DNA of 64,000 bases from Neoarius graeffei (GCF_027579695.1 NC_083583.1:7579658-7643657), one strand, 5' to 3'. Shown: positions 32,740 to 44,080, counted from the first letter of the stretch. Notes: generated by a model from the sequence alone, not told the origin. Translations and numbers: made by a program.

Positions 32740-34030
32740 ATTTTACCTTTCATTTAGCCAGGCAAGTCATTAAAGCCAAACAAAACCCAAAAATAAACTC
32801 TGCTTGCCGATCATGGCAAGTATCCTGATGTGCACCCCCCTGCATGCTTTAAAAAAATTAATTAATTCAACTTTATAACAATTTATCCATCTTAAAATTT
32901 GCGATATTGCTAAAAATAGGCTTCCCTGGGTGTGGCCATTTGCGCTGAAACTGTATATCCACTTGCGATGTTGCTTGCACACTAGTACACCGTTTGCGTT
33001 AGTAACACAGAGCCATCAACTCAAAATATATATATATATATTTTTTGTAGTTTTGCTGTGCAAGCATGGAAATTGTTCCTGAACAAAGTGATTCAGCTGT
33101 ATACGTTTGAACCAGAATATGAGCCCAGGGAGGAAGAAACAAACAGTGAAAGTGATTCCAGCGATACCACGATTAAATGCAGCCAATTATCAGCCTGCTG
33201 CTTCAGAGTAATATCCTTTATATCCTTTATAAGATTGGGGATGGCAAAAAAAGATTTCCCTTTGTGATGTTTGTGACGGGCTTATTTTTACATCTGAATG
33301 CTTGACACTCGGGCATCTTCAGGGTTGTTTACAACGATTTATAAGTGATGTATCCACTAGATCTCAGCCTCGGTAAGTCACGTGGTGTGTAAATGACATT
33401 ACAATCTTGGATTCTCTCATGTAATTTGTACTCGGAGCACGATATTTGAACCTCATAGAGAGTGAGATGGCAGTGCCCAGGGAAGTTTTATTTTGAAGGA
33501 AAACCAATCTGTACACAGTATACAGGTGCAAATATGAACTAATGAGTAATCAAACATGTCTTGTATGGATATTATCTGTCAGTATAAATTTATACAGTGT
33601 GCCATTTACCTTGGAAGTCAGGGCTGGGAATGACCTCACACACAAGTAGATCATATTCTAGTACAAGAAGTTGGAAAACCAGTACCAGCAATTAGCATAG
33701 TTCTATCTGGGTTAGCCACTGTTAGCAATACCAGGAGGTGATGATGCATTATGTGGTATTTTGCGCATACACACACTGTATCAACATGTCAACAGAGAGA
33801 AGTTGGAATGGTTTAATGAGATGCAAATAAGACAGAAGTGATGATAAACAGTATATTACAACAGCTTTTGCACTATTGAAGTGCAGAGCAGCCATCTTGG
33901 ATTTTGGTGAGGCTCCCCTGATTTCAGAGGGCATTCCTGTTGACATTTCTGATTGGGAACTGGGAAATCCCAACTTTCCAGTGCAACTGGAATGCACCAA
34001 GAAACACAAAATGAAATGGAATATGGGGAA
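32740..34030. other. Stretch with one weak coding relic
   Basis: A TA tract lies at about 33028-33041. Only the weak reading at 33065-33190 was noted. Otherwise nothing is recognised. Confidence 0.4.
33065..33190 (+). pseudogene. Possible element-protein N-terminus, frameshifted
   Basis: MEIVPEQSDSAVYV is followed by a stop. In another frame TFEPEYEPREEETNSESDSS is acidic and serine-rich, like the FEP-containing N-terminus of the P2X7-C-like fragment at 5110. The zinc module was not found downstream. Weak call. Confidence 0.3.
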
Positions 34031-34034
34031 AATA

Positions 34035-34951
34035 CACTGACCGGCCACTTTACTAGTAACACCCACCCACCTGCTGTTTTCTGCAGTTCTCTAATCAACC
34101 GATCCTTTGACAGCAGCACGATGCATCAAATCATGGAGATACAAATCAAGAGCTTCAGTTAATGTTCACTTCAGACATCAGAATGGGAAAAATTGTGATC
34201 TCAAAGTGTGACTCTCGCTGTAGTATGGGTGCTGGTTTGAGCCAGATGGACTGGTTTGAGTATTTCAGAAACTGCTGATCTCCTGGGGTTTTACACAGAA
34301 TGGTGCGAAAAACAAAAAACATTGAGTGAGCGACAGTTCTGTGGGTGGAAACAAACGCCTCGCTGATAAGAGGTCAGAGGAAAATGGCCAGATTGGTTCA
34401 AGGTGGGGCGGCACGGTGGTGTAGTGGTTAGCGCTGTCGCCTCACAGCAAGAAGGTCCGGGTTCGAGCCCCGTGGCCGGCGAGGGCCTTTCTGTGCGGAG
34501 TTTGCATGTTCTCCCCGTGTCCGCGTGGGTTTCCTCCGGGTGCTCCGGTTTCCCCCACAGTCCAAAGACATGCAGGTTAGGTTAACTGGTGACTCTAAAT
34601 TGAGCGTAGGTGTGAATGTGAGTGTGAATGGTTGTCTGTGTCTATGTGTCAGCCCTGTGATGACCTGGCGACTTGTCCAGGGTGTACCCCGCCTTTCGCC
34701 CGTAGTCAGCTGGGATAGGCTCCAGCTTGCCTGCGACCCTGTAGAAGGATAAAGCGGCTAGAGATAATGAGATGAGATGGTTCAAGGTGCCAGAGAGGAT
34801 ACAGTAACTCACAGCAACTCTTTACAACCATGGTGAGCAGAAAAGTATCTCAGCATGTAACAGCAGAAGACCACATTGGGTTCCACTCCTGCAGCTAAGA
34901 AAAGTTATCTTAGAATCAAGAACAAGGTCCTATTAAAGTGGCTGGTGAGTG
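34035..34951 (+). mobile_element. Internally deleted Tc1-like element hosting a SINE, second copy
   Basis: Ends cactgaccggccacttta and taaagtggctggtgagtg, with TA at 34033-34034 and 34952-34953. Same deletion layout as 2060-2991. A SINE sits at 34405-34778 in the same internal position. The catalytic half of the transposase is missing. Confidence 0.85.
34405..34778 (+). mobile_element. tRNA-derived SINE, GAGAT-tailed subfamily
   Basis: Nearly identical to the copy at 25440 but missing 'aac' before the aggataaag tail, a variant shared with 55785-56161. Perfect duplication ggttcaaggt at 34395-34404 and 34779-34788. Confidence 0.93.
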
Positions 34952-34953
34952 TA

Positions 34954-35355
34954 GATCACAACAACAAAAGCTGAATATCAAACAAAGAAGCAGCGGATCC
35001 ATATGAAAACACAGCAGCACAAAAAACAAACGCACTTATTTAAAGAGGAGAAAGGTTATGGTTTAGATATAGCATATACAGATTTTAACACCGTTACGAA
35101 GATTCAGAAGACGTCTAAATGATGTTTTTCAGAATTTCTGATATAGCAGCAGTCAAAATAACTGCAAAAAAAAAAAAAGGAATCCCAGCAGAAAAGGTAA
35201 TTCACTAAAGGGGAAAGGACACAGGATATGAGACATGTTTTCATCTTGTGATAGCTACTTTCGCTTCACACCGACTTTGTCATGGTGAATATAGTCTTGT
35301 GCCTTGAGTAATACAAATCAGATGGGCGGGGCTGTGGTCCCTCTGGTCAGTAAAA

Positions 35356-35386
<31 letters not shown>

Positions 35387-35583
35387 TATGCAGGAGCTGC
35401 TTCTTATTAAGTAGCACTCACATTAGAACTTTGCCTTAATGTTTTTGTTTTTTTTCCTTATTGTCACCTCTTGTACATCTGAAAAACAAAATGGCTGCCT
35501 TGTTTACTATTACATATTCTGGGAATGCCCACAAAATGTCACGTCCTTTCCTGCCACGAGGGGAAAATGAATCATTTGCCACC
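34954..35583. other. Stretch without recognised gene, TA microsatellite
   Basis: An A-run followed by about 13 TA units lies at 35351-35389. A YY1-like aaaatggctgcc near 35489 precedes the THAP relic and may belong to its promoter. Confidence 0.45.
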
Positions 35584-35785
35584 ATGCCAAAGAGGAGTTG
35601 TGTAGATTTCTACCCTTTGAACAAAGTGAAAAATCCAGAATTGAAATTTTTAGAGTTTCAAATCAAGTGACAGAACCAAATAGGAAAACATGGTGGTTGC
35701 AAGCCATCGGGTGCCAAGATGAGTTAAATCGCCTGTGAAATCCAGCGTCTAAGCATGTGAGTTTGTGTACTCGGCACTTCATTAC
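35584..35785 (+). pseudogene. THAP-domain relic, cut by a SINE
   Basis: ATG 35584 opens MPKRSCVDFYPLNK. After a stop, the reading continues in a shifted frame as NRKTWWLQAIGCQDELNR and ends KHVSLCTRHFI. The W-x-x-A-I and C-x2-H-F pattern is that of a THAP finger; the second cysteine of the first pair is lost (CVDF instead of CVxGC). The RHF codons lie in the target duplication of the SINE at 35786. At least two stops make it dead. Confidence 0.55.
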
Positions 35786-36419
35786 GGTGGTGTAGTGGTT
35801 AGCACTGTCGCCTCACAGCAAGAAGGTTCTGGGTTCAAGCCCAGTGGCCGATAGGGGGGCCTTTCTGTGTGGAGTTTGCATGTTCTCCCCGTGTCTGTGT
35901 CGGTTTCCCCCACAGTCCAAAGACATGCAGGTTAGGTTAATTGGTGGCTCTAAATTGACCGTAGGTGTGAATGTGAGTGCAAATGGTTGTGTGTCTCTGT
36001 GGCCCTGTCCACATGGCAACGGATTCAGGTGAATCTGATAAAATTGTTTATCGTTTCGGCCTGGCGTCCACATGGCACCGGCGTTTTGGGTGCCCCACAA
36101 CGATATTTTTTTGAGAACGGGTTCCAGAGTGGAAAAATCTGGCAACGGCGCCGTTGCGAAGTCGTCTGGATGAGTAGAACGGATTTGTTTACGATGACGT
36201 CACAACCACATGACTAGAAGAAGCAGCACTCTCGCTGTTTTGTATGAACCACTGCATTGCATTCACTTTTGTATACAGCTTTTCTTTTAAATAAACAAGT
36301 AACTGAACCATTTCTTGAATTTCTTTTTTTATTGGATAAGACGGCTTTTCAAAATGTTCACACACGATATAAAAAGTTATATAAATTATATAAAAATGCT
36401 TTTCAAAATGTTCACACAC

Positions 36420-39400
36420 TCGTCTCGTCTCGTCTCGTCTCGTCTTCTTCCGCTTATCCAGGACCGGGTCGCGGAGGCAGCAGTCTAAGCATGGAAGCCC
36501 AAACTTCCCTTTCCCCAGACACCTCGGCCAGCTCCTCGGGAAGAACACCGAGGCGTTCCCAGGCCAGCCGAGAGACATAGTCCCTCCAGCGTGTCCTGGG
36601 TCTTCCCCGGGGCCTCCTCCCGGGGGGACATGCCTGGAACACCTCCCCAGGGAGGCGTCCAGGAGGCATCCGAAAAAGATGCCCGAGCCACCTCAGCTGG
36701 TTCCTCTCGATGTGGAGGAGCAGCGGCTCTACTCCGAGCTCCTCCCGAGTGACTGTGCTTCTCACCCTATCTCTAAGGGAGCGCCCAGCCACCCTGCGAA
36801 GGAAACTCATTTCAGCCGCTTGTATCCGCGATCTTGTTCTTTCTGTCATTACCCAAAGCTCATGACCATAGGTGAGAGTCGGAACGTAGATCGACCGGTA
36901 AATTGAGAGCTTCGCCTTTTGGCTCAGCTCCTTCTTCACCACGACGGACCGGTAAAGCGACCGCATCACTGCGGAGGCTGCACCGATCCGCCTGTCGATC
37001 TCACGCTCCATCCTTCCCTCACTCGTGAACAAGATCCCGAGATACTTAAACTCCTCCACTTGAGGCAGGACTTCTCCACCAACCTGGAGAGGGCAAGCCA
37101 CCCTTTTCCGGTCGAGAACCATGGCCTCGGACTTGGAGGTGCTGATTCTCATCCCAGCCGCTTCACACTCGACTGCAAACCGCCCCAGTGCATGCTGAAG
37201 GTCCTGGTTTGAAGAAGCCAACAGGACAACATCATCCGCAAAAAGCAGAGATGAAATCCTGTGGTTCCCAAACAGGATTCCTTCCGGCCCCTGGCTGCGC
37301 CTAGAAATTCTGTCCATAAAAATTATGAACAGAACCGGTGACAAAGGGCAGCCCTGACGGAGTCCAACATGCACTGGGAACAGGTCTGACTTACTGCCGG
37401 CAATGCGAACCAGACTCCTGCTCCGTTCGTACAGGGACCGGACAGCCCTTAGCAAAGAGCCCCGAACCCCATACTCCCGAAGCACCCCCCACAGAATACC
37501 ACGGGGGACACGGTCGAATGCCTTCTCCAGATCCACAAAGCACATGTGGACTGGTTGGGCAAACTCCCATGAACCCTCGAGCACCCTATGAAGGGTATAG
37601 AGCTGGTCCAGTGTTCCGCGACCAGGACGAAAACCGCATTGTTCCTCCTGGATCCGAGGTTCGACTATCGGTCGAATTCTCCTCTCCAGTACCCTGGAGT
37701 AAACTTTCCCTGGGAGGCTGAGAAGTGTGATTCCCCTATAATTGGAGCACACTCTCCGGTCCCCTTTCTTAAAAAGAGGGACCACCACCCCAGTCTGCCA
37801 CTCCAGAGGCACTGTCCCCGACCGCCACGCGATGTTGCAGAGGCGTGTCAACCAAGACAGCCCCACAACATCCAGAGACTTGGGATACTCAGGGCGGATC
37901 TCATCCACCCCCGGTGCCCTGCCACCGAGGAGCTTGCAAACCACCTCAGTGACTTCGGCTTGGGTAATGGACGAGTCCACCTCTGAGTCATCAGCCTCAG
38001 TCTCCTCAGTGGAAGACATGACGGTGGGATTGAGGAGATCCTCAAAGTATTCCTTCCACCGCCCGACAATGTCCCCAGTCGAGGTCAACAGCTCCCCACC
38101 CGCACTGTAAACAGTGTTGGCAGAGTACTGCTTCCCCCTCCTGAGGCGCCGGACGGTTTGCCAGAATTTCTTCGAGGCCGACCGATAGTCCTTCTCCATG
38201 GCCTCCCCGAACTCCTCCCAGTTCCGAGTTTTTGCCTCCGCAACTGCCCGAGCTGCAGCACGCCTGGCCTGCCGATACCCGTCGGCTGCCTCAGGAGTCC
38301 CGGAGGTCAACATGGCCCGATAGGACTCCTTCTTCAGCTTGACGGCATCCCTTACTTCCGGTGTCCACCACCGGGTTCGGGGATTGCCGCCACGACAGGC
38401 ACCGGAGACCTTGCGGCCACAGCTCCGAACAGCTGCGTCCACAATGGAGGTAGAGAACATGGTCCACTCAGACTCAATGTCCCCCGCCTCCCTCGGAAGC
38501 TGGGAAAAGCTCTCCCGGAGGTGGGAGTTAAAGACCTCCCCAACAGAGTGCTCGGCCAGACGTTCCCAGCAGACCCTCACCATACGTTTGGGCCTGCCAG
38601 GTCTGTCCAGCTTCCTCCTCCGCCAGCGGATCCAACTCACCACCAGGTGGTGATCAGTTGACAACTCAGCCCCTCTCTTCACCCGAGTGTCCAAGACATA
38701 GGGTCGGAGATCAGATGACACGACTACAAAGTCGATCATCGACCTCCGACCTAAGGTGTCCTGGTGCCACGTGCACTTATGGACACCCCTATGCTCGAAC
38801 ATGGTGTTCGTTATGGACAAACTGTGACTAGCACAGAAGTCCAATAACAAAACACCACTCGGGTTCAGATCGGGGAGGCCGTTCCTCCCAACCACGCCCC
38901 TCCAGGTGTCACTGTCATCGCCCACGTGAGCATTGAAGTCCCCCAGTAGCACAATGGAGTCCCCAGTCTGAGCACCCCTCAGTACCTCTCCCAGGGACTC
39001 CAAGAAGGCCGGATACTCTATACTGCTATTTGGCCCGTAGGCACAAACAACAGCAAGAGCCCTCTCCCCAATCCGAAGGCGCAGAGAGGCGACCCTCTCG
39101 TTCACTGGGGTAAACTCCAACACATGGCGGCTGAGCTGGGGAGCTATAAGGAAGCCCACACCAGCCCGCCGCCGCTCACCATGGGCGACTCCAGAGAAGT
39201 GGAAAGTCCAGCCCCTCTCGAGGAGCTGGGTTCCAGAGCCCAAGCTGTGCGTGGAGGTGAGCCCGACTATCTCTAGCCGGTACCTCTCAACCTCCCGCAC
39301 AAGCTCAGGCTCCTTCCCCCCCAGCGAAGTGACATTCCATGTCCCAACAGCCAGCCGCTGTGTCCGGGGGTCAGGTCGTCGAGGCCCCTGCCTTCGACTG

Positions 39401-39466
39401 CCACCCAATCCACACTGCACCAAACCCCTACTGCTACCTCTGTGGGTGGTGAACCCACAGGAGGTC
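36420..39466 (-). mobile_element. Rex3: Rex3 non-LTR retrotransposon (RTE clade)
   Basis: Flanked by a perfect 11-base duplication, tgttcacacac, at 36409-36419 and 39467-39477. The 3' end (left edge) is a cgtct-type tandem tail (reads gacga on the sense strand). Internal stretches at about 37341 (cggtgacaaagggcagcc) and 37783 (accaccaccccagtctgcc) match conserved Rex3 reverse-transcriptase segments as I know them. Almost the whole element is one open frame. The perfect duplication and long open frame mean recent arrival. Confidence 0.92.
36454..39466 (-). CDS. Rex3 ORF: endonuclease plus reverse transcriptase
   Basis: About 1000 codons without a stop. In order: an APE-type endonuclease ([28 protein letters not shown]), a linker, reverse transcriptase ([52 protein letters not shown]) and a C-terminal segment ([12 protein letters not shown]) ending LPPRPGPG. 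The endonuclease would nick target DNA and the RT would copy element RNA there. No ATG lies upstream of the endonuclease; the frame opens from the 5' junction, so the copy is slightly 5' truncated or uses another start. All landmark catalytic motifs are intact. It is the best candidate for a recently functional enzyme here, apart from the Tc1 copy B. Confidence 0.9.
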
Positions 39467-39958
39467 TGTTCACACACAATAAGAAAATTAAGTTATATAA
39501 AACTATGCACACTAATAAAACTAATTTGTACACACAGAAGGCAAGATAGTCGCAGCCATCTTGTTGTTGTTGTGTGTTTGTTCCTGACAGTGCTTCACAC
39601 CGGGTAGAAGAAGGGGTTTATGCGCATGCGTCTACTTCTTCTTTTGTTCTGGTGTCTCCGATGGGACCATCTTACAGCGCCCCTAGAGGTGTGGCATGTG
39701 TATTGCATCGTTTTCAGCAAGCGTTGCGTTGCCATATGTACCTGATATTTTACTGATCCGTTGCCCATGTGGACGCGATTATTTTTTTTAATAGAATCTC
39801 GTTGCTGTTGTCGTGTGGATGTAGCCTATGTTTCAGTCCTGCGATGACCTGGTGACTTATCCAGGGTGTACCCCGCCTCTCGCCCATAGTCAGCTGGGAT
39901 AGGCTCCAGCTGTACAGGATAAGCGGTTATGGATAATGGATGGATGGCACTTCATTAC

Positions 39959-40118
39959 AAGTGATACTAACCAAGTTTGCTTTGTTAGATTGTTTCAGGA
40001 GTGCCATGAATTTTTAATTAATTGTTCCAAGTCAAGTGAACTGCCATGATTAGCATAAGCTTACCAACCTCAGTAATTTCGTAGCACATTTTATAGCAAC
40101 AACGTGACAATGGTAGCG
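39959..40118. other. Short stretch, right flank of the THAP relic
   Basis: Once the SINE is removed, this follows the THAP RHFI reading (TSDTNQVCF). No further domain is visible. Confidence 0.35.
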
Positions 40119-40126
40119 CTTCCAAG

Positions 40127-41490
40127 CAGGGCTTTGAACCAGAATTTTTTTCCTATTGGTTCGTTCCGAACAGAAACGGAATTTTAACGTTTCCGGTTTT
40201 GGGTTCCACCATTAAATAGACGTTCCCGAACCTGTTAGAACAAAAAAAATTTCGTTCCCGGAACAGTTAATTACATTCCCTGTCAGCTGTTTAACAAATG
40301 GCTATAAAGTTATGTCTCTGTCTCATCCAGCTTAAGCCAAATGTAGGCTAATTCTATTACAACCTTCATTAAATAAGACAAGAAATAATTCAAAACAATT
40401 ATTATTTCAAATGTTGGCGATTTGGATTCTCAGTATGTCTTCCCATCTACACAAACAGAAAAAGTGCCAAAAATGAAAGATAATTCGTTTAGTGTGTTAC
40501 CAAAGGCTAGTCAGGCCCTATAGAGGGCTACCGCATGACGTCACCGCGCCACGAGATTTTGTTAGGCGCCATATTGGAAGACCAAGTACACATCTATGCA
40601 AGTACATACATACATAAAACAAACTACACCTGAAATGTAGCCAGGGCTGGTTCTGCCCTAATCTGGACCCGGGTGCAACATCGCGCAACCCCCCCCCCCC
40701 CCCCCCCCCCCCAAAATAAAAAAAACCACACCAGTCTAAATCAGGACAACCATCACATAACTATAAACATTTTATATCAACTATTTTAACTAAATGGGCT
40801 ATAATAAATAAGCCTGCAGGCAGCCACGGCGGGCTGCCTCAGAAAAGTAACCATTCAATGACACAACTGAAAGCCTGCAGCCACGGCGGGCTGCCTTAAA
40901 AAGTAACCATTTGTCCTACCTTAAAACTCGTTTTGCATTTTCTGCCTCCTTTTTTGTATTTTCAACCCTCCGTTTATTTTCTTTCCTTTTCTGAAAACCC
41001 GATTTGTGTCCAGACATTTTGTTCTGCTACCAACGAACTAACTCGTCAGGTCTCGTCTCTCGAGTCCGCGATGATTCCCGTGGGAAGGGCAACAATTGAT
41101 ACATTTTTACAAACAGCCAATAGGGAGGTTGCAACGTTCAGGCTCTTCTTTGCTCAGACACTCAGTAATGCACTTACTCACTTATCATCACGTGGAGACA
41201 TGATAGTAGTCCACCTTCCCGCTCTCTCCATTCAGTCAGCGAACGTCACACAGGAAGTGAACCCCAGCGGGTCATAGAAACTTGCGCAGGAGGAGAATGG
41301 CTTTTTTATTTGTAGGCTACGGAAACTTTGAGGAACAAAATAAAAACCGGTATTAACCGGTTACCATTATTTTTAATAAGCGTTTCTGTTCCGGAACATA
41401 AAAAATAATAAAGTTTCTGGTTTCGTTTCTGTTCCATGTGAAATAGAAAAAGTTCCCGGTTTTCGTTCCTTGAACCGGTTCAAAGCCCTG
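40127..41490. mobile_element. Non-autonomous hAT element with CAGGGCTTTGAACC ends
   Basis: Inverted ends cagggctttgaacc at both sides and a perfect 8-base duplication, cttccaag, at 40119-40126 and 41491-41498. The subterminal parts are rich in ttccggaac/cggttc motifs. About 40643-41200 is a partial copy of the element at 44081-44904, so it is a composite. A C-run lies at about 40688-40712. Confidence 0.88.
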
Positions 41491-41498
41491 CTTCCAAG

Positions 41499-41999
41499 CT
41501 CCCTCCATTTAAAATGTACTGCCTGAGCTCCCCTGTTCATTACCGTGTTTTAAACCGTCTTCCTGTAGGTTTAAAAAAAAAAAGGATGCGATAACTCAAC
41601 CGGACTGCACACCTTCACTGTTCCCTAATAGAGAAACACGAACTTCAACAGCCAAAAAATTTAAGACCGCTGGAAAGCAGGATGGAAACGTGAACGTGTG
41701 CAGTGTTGCTCTTGTGCTAAAACCCTCAGTCCAGCTCCCTGTGGCCCAGTTATTTAGGCTGCACTGCGTGTAAATGCCTGTGTGATCAGCATATCGTCAA
41801 AACACGGCTAGTAACATTCGCACCATTGCTGTCTCAAAACTGTATATGGATGAATGGAATTCATTAAAACATGCTTATCCATTTCATCATTGCATACATG
41901 GCTACAAGGTGATGTTATTATGATTAATTTACTTAATAATATAAATTATGGTTAGTTTACTTAATCATGCCTTTGGTAGCCTGAATATGGCAAATAGTG
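41499..41999. other. Stretch without recognised gene
   Basis: No exon or element was recognised. Confidence 0.4.
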
Positions 42000-42001
42000 T
42001 A

Positions 42002-43603
42002 CAACCCCGATTCCAAAAAAGTTGGGACAAAGTACAAATTGTAAATAAAAACGGAATGCAATGATGTGGAAGTTTCAAAATTCCATATTTTATTCAGAAT
42101 AGAACATAGATGACACATCAAATGTTTAAACTGAGAAAATGTATCATTTAAAGAGAAAAATTAGGTGATTTTAAATTTCATGACAACACCACATCTCAAA
42201 AAAGTTGGGACAAGGCCATGTTTACCACTGAGACATCCCCTTTTCTCTTTACAACAGTCTGTAAACGTCTGGGGACTGAGGAGACAAGTTGCTCAAGTTT
42301 AGGGATAGGAATGTTAACCCATTCTTGTCTAATGTAGGATTCTAGTTGCTCAACTGTCTTAGGTCTTTTTTGTCGTATCTTCCGTTTTATGATGCGCCAA
42401 ATGTTTTCTATGGGTGAAAGATCTGGACTGCAGGCTGGCCAGTTCAGTACCCGGACCCTTCTTCTACGCAGCCATGATGCTGTAATTGATGCAGTATGTG
42501 GTTTGGCATTGTCATGTTGGAAAATGCAAGGTCTTCCCTGAAAGAGACGTCGTCTGGATGGGAGCATATGTTGCTCTAGAACCTGGATATACCTTTCAGC
42601 ATTGATGGTGTCTTTCCAGATGTGTAAGCTGCCCATGCCACACGCACTAATGCAACCCCATACCATCAGAGATGCAGGCTTCTGAACTGAGTGCTGATAA
42701 CAACTCGGGTCGTCCTTCTCCTCTTTAGTCCGAATGACACGGCGTTCCTGATTTCCATAAAGAACTTCAAATTTTGATTCGTCTGACCACAGAACAGTTT
42801 TCCACTTTGCCACAGTCCATTTTAAATGAGCCTTGGCCCAGAGAAGACGTCTGCGCTTCTGGATCATGTTTAGATACGGCTGCTTCTTTGAACTATAGAG
42901 TTTTAGCTGGCAACAGCAGACGGCATGGTGAATTGTGTTCACAGATAATGTTCTCTGGAAATATTCCTGAGCCCATTTTGTGATTTCCAATACAGAAGCA
43001 TGCCTGTATGTGATGCAGTGCCGTCTAAGGGCCCGAAGATCACGGGCACCCAGTATGGTTTTCCGGCCTTGACCCTTACGCACAGAGATTCTTCCAGATT
43101 CTCTGAATCTTTTGATGAGGATATGCACTGTAGATGGTGATGTGTTCAAACTCTTTGCAATTTTACACTGTCGAACTCCTTTCTGATATTGCTCCACTAT
43201 TTGTCGGCGCAGAATTAGGGGGATTGGTGATCCTCTTCCCATCTTTACTTCTGAGAGCCGCTGCCACTCTAAGATGCTCTTTTTATATCCAGTCATGTTA
43301 ATGACCTATTGCCAATTGACCTAATGAGTTGCAATTTGGTCCTCCAGCTGTTCCTTTTTTGTACCTTTAACTTTTCCAGCCTCTTATTGCCCCGTCCCAA
43401 CTTTTTTGAGATGTGTTGCTGTCATGAAATTTCAAATGAGCCAATATTTGGCATGAAATTTCAAAATGTCTCACTTTCGACATTTGATATGTTCTCTATG
43501 TTCTATTGTGAATACAATATCAGTTTTTGAGATTTGTAAATTATTGCATTCCGTTTTTATTTACAATTTGTACTTTGTCCCAACTTTTTTGGAATCGGGG
43601 TTG
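42002..43603 (-). mobile_element. Full-length Tc1-like element, copy B
   Basis: Same ends and IR/DR layout as 17986-19589, with TA at 42000-42001 and 43604-43605. Opposite orientation to copy A. The transposase frame is uninterrupted, so it could be autonomous. The two copies share nearly all bases by eye, which fits recent transposition. Confidence 0.95.
42196..43242 (-). CDS. Tc1-like transposase, uninterrupted
   Basis: I chose the ATG at 43242 (MGRGSPIPLILRRQIVEQYQ), where family members start; the frame is also open upstream to 43296. N-terminal paired helix-turn-helix (CKIAKSLNTSPSTVHILI, RFRESGRIS) binds the terminal repeats. The catalytic core has LWSDESKFEV, MVWGCISACGMG, FQHDNAKPH and SPDLSPIENIW; spacing is DD34E. 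About 348 residues is normal for Tc1. The C-terminus (GDVSVVNMALSQLF) differs from the usual QW-stop because of a two-base change near 42225. Otherwise no defect is visible. Confidence 0.92.
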   Translation of the reverse strand: MGRGSPIPLILRRQIVEQYQKGVRQCKIAKSLNTSPSTVHILIKRFRESGRISVRKGQGRKTILGARDLRALRRHCITYRHASVLEITKWAQEYFQRTLSVNTIHHAVCCCQLKLYSSKKQPYLNMIQKRRRLLWAKAHLKWTVAKWKTVLWSDESKFEVLYGNQERRVIRTKEEKDDPSCYQHSVQKPASLMVWGCISACGMGSLHIWKDTINAERYIQVLEQHMLPSRRRLFQGRPCIFQHDNAKPHTASITASWLRRRRVRVLNWPACSPDLSPIENIWRIIKRKIRQKRPKTVEQLESYIRQEWVNIPIPKLEQLVSSVPRRLQTVVKRKGDVSVVNMALSQLF

Positions 43604-43605
43604 TA

Positions 43606-44072
43606 AGTGTGCCATACCAGGAAATTCAACTAAATAGCAAAAAATGTCCGGGAATGATACTCCGGGCCATTTGGTTTGGATCATTTACATAGTCTTTTAT
43701 CAAATACGGACAATCCAACTCCCTCCAGTTTTTGGAGGTGTCTTTCTCTTTCAACTGACAGCAAGCCCTCTATGTAAGACGTGACCCCTTTTGGAGTTTA
43801 AAAACCATGCTTTCCCCATCGACAGTATGGCTTTCCCAGGAGCTGAGTCCGCCTCCCAAACTATGACTAGACCCTGACTGTATCTATACTCCACCAGTTT
43901 TGGGGTAAAATACTATTTGTTCTCTCTGCTTGCCAGAATTTTCTAATTTTCTACTAAAAATTAATTTATTTTTTCCTGATTTTTTTTTTTTTTTAAGTGT
44001 AGGAGTGAACCAAAAGAAGTTTCAAGAACTTTTAATTGAGCATGAAGAGAGTATTATACCAAACAGACAGTG
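43606..44072. other. Stretch without recognised gene
   Basis: No gene seen. A T-run lies at 43978-43996. Confidence 0.4.
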
Positions 44073-44080
44073 GTTGAAAC

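Larger units (their letters stand above)
36001..39826. mobile_element. PIF/Harbinger-like element split by Rex3
   Basis: The left end is GGCCCTGTCCACATGGCAAC. The right end, reverse complemented, is GGCTACATCCACACGACAAC. Flanks TGT (35998-36000) and TAT (39827-39829) are probably one TAT duplication with a mutation. Own sequence is 36001-36419 plus 39467-39826. It carries TGACGTCAC near 36196. No transposase. Confidence 0.7.
35786..39945 (+). mobile_element. tRNA-derived SINE split by a Harbinger-like element
   Basis: The left part is 35786-36000 and the right part 39827-39945 (gtttcagtcctgcgatgacc to an ATGG tail). Perfect 13-base duplication ggcacttcattac at 35773-35785 and 39946-39958. 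The head is short by about 10 bases. This is the outermost layer of a three-level nest. Confidence 0.9.

Noticed and set aside
36679..39251. Many plus-strand ORFs up to about 167 codons opposite Rex3
   Set aside because: They are shadows of the long minus-strand Rex3 frame and lack recognisable domains.
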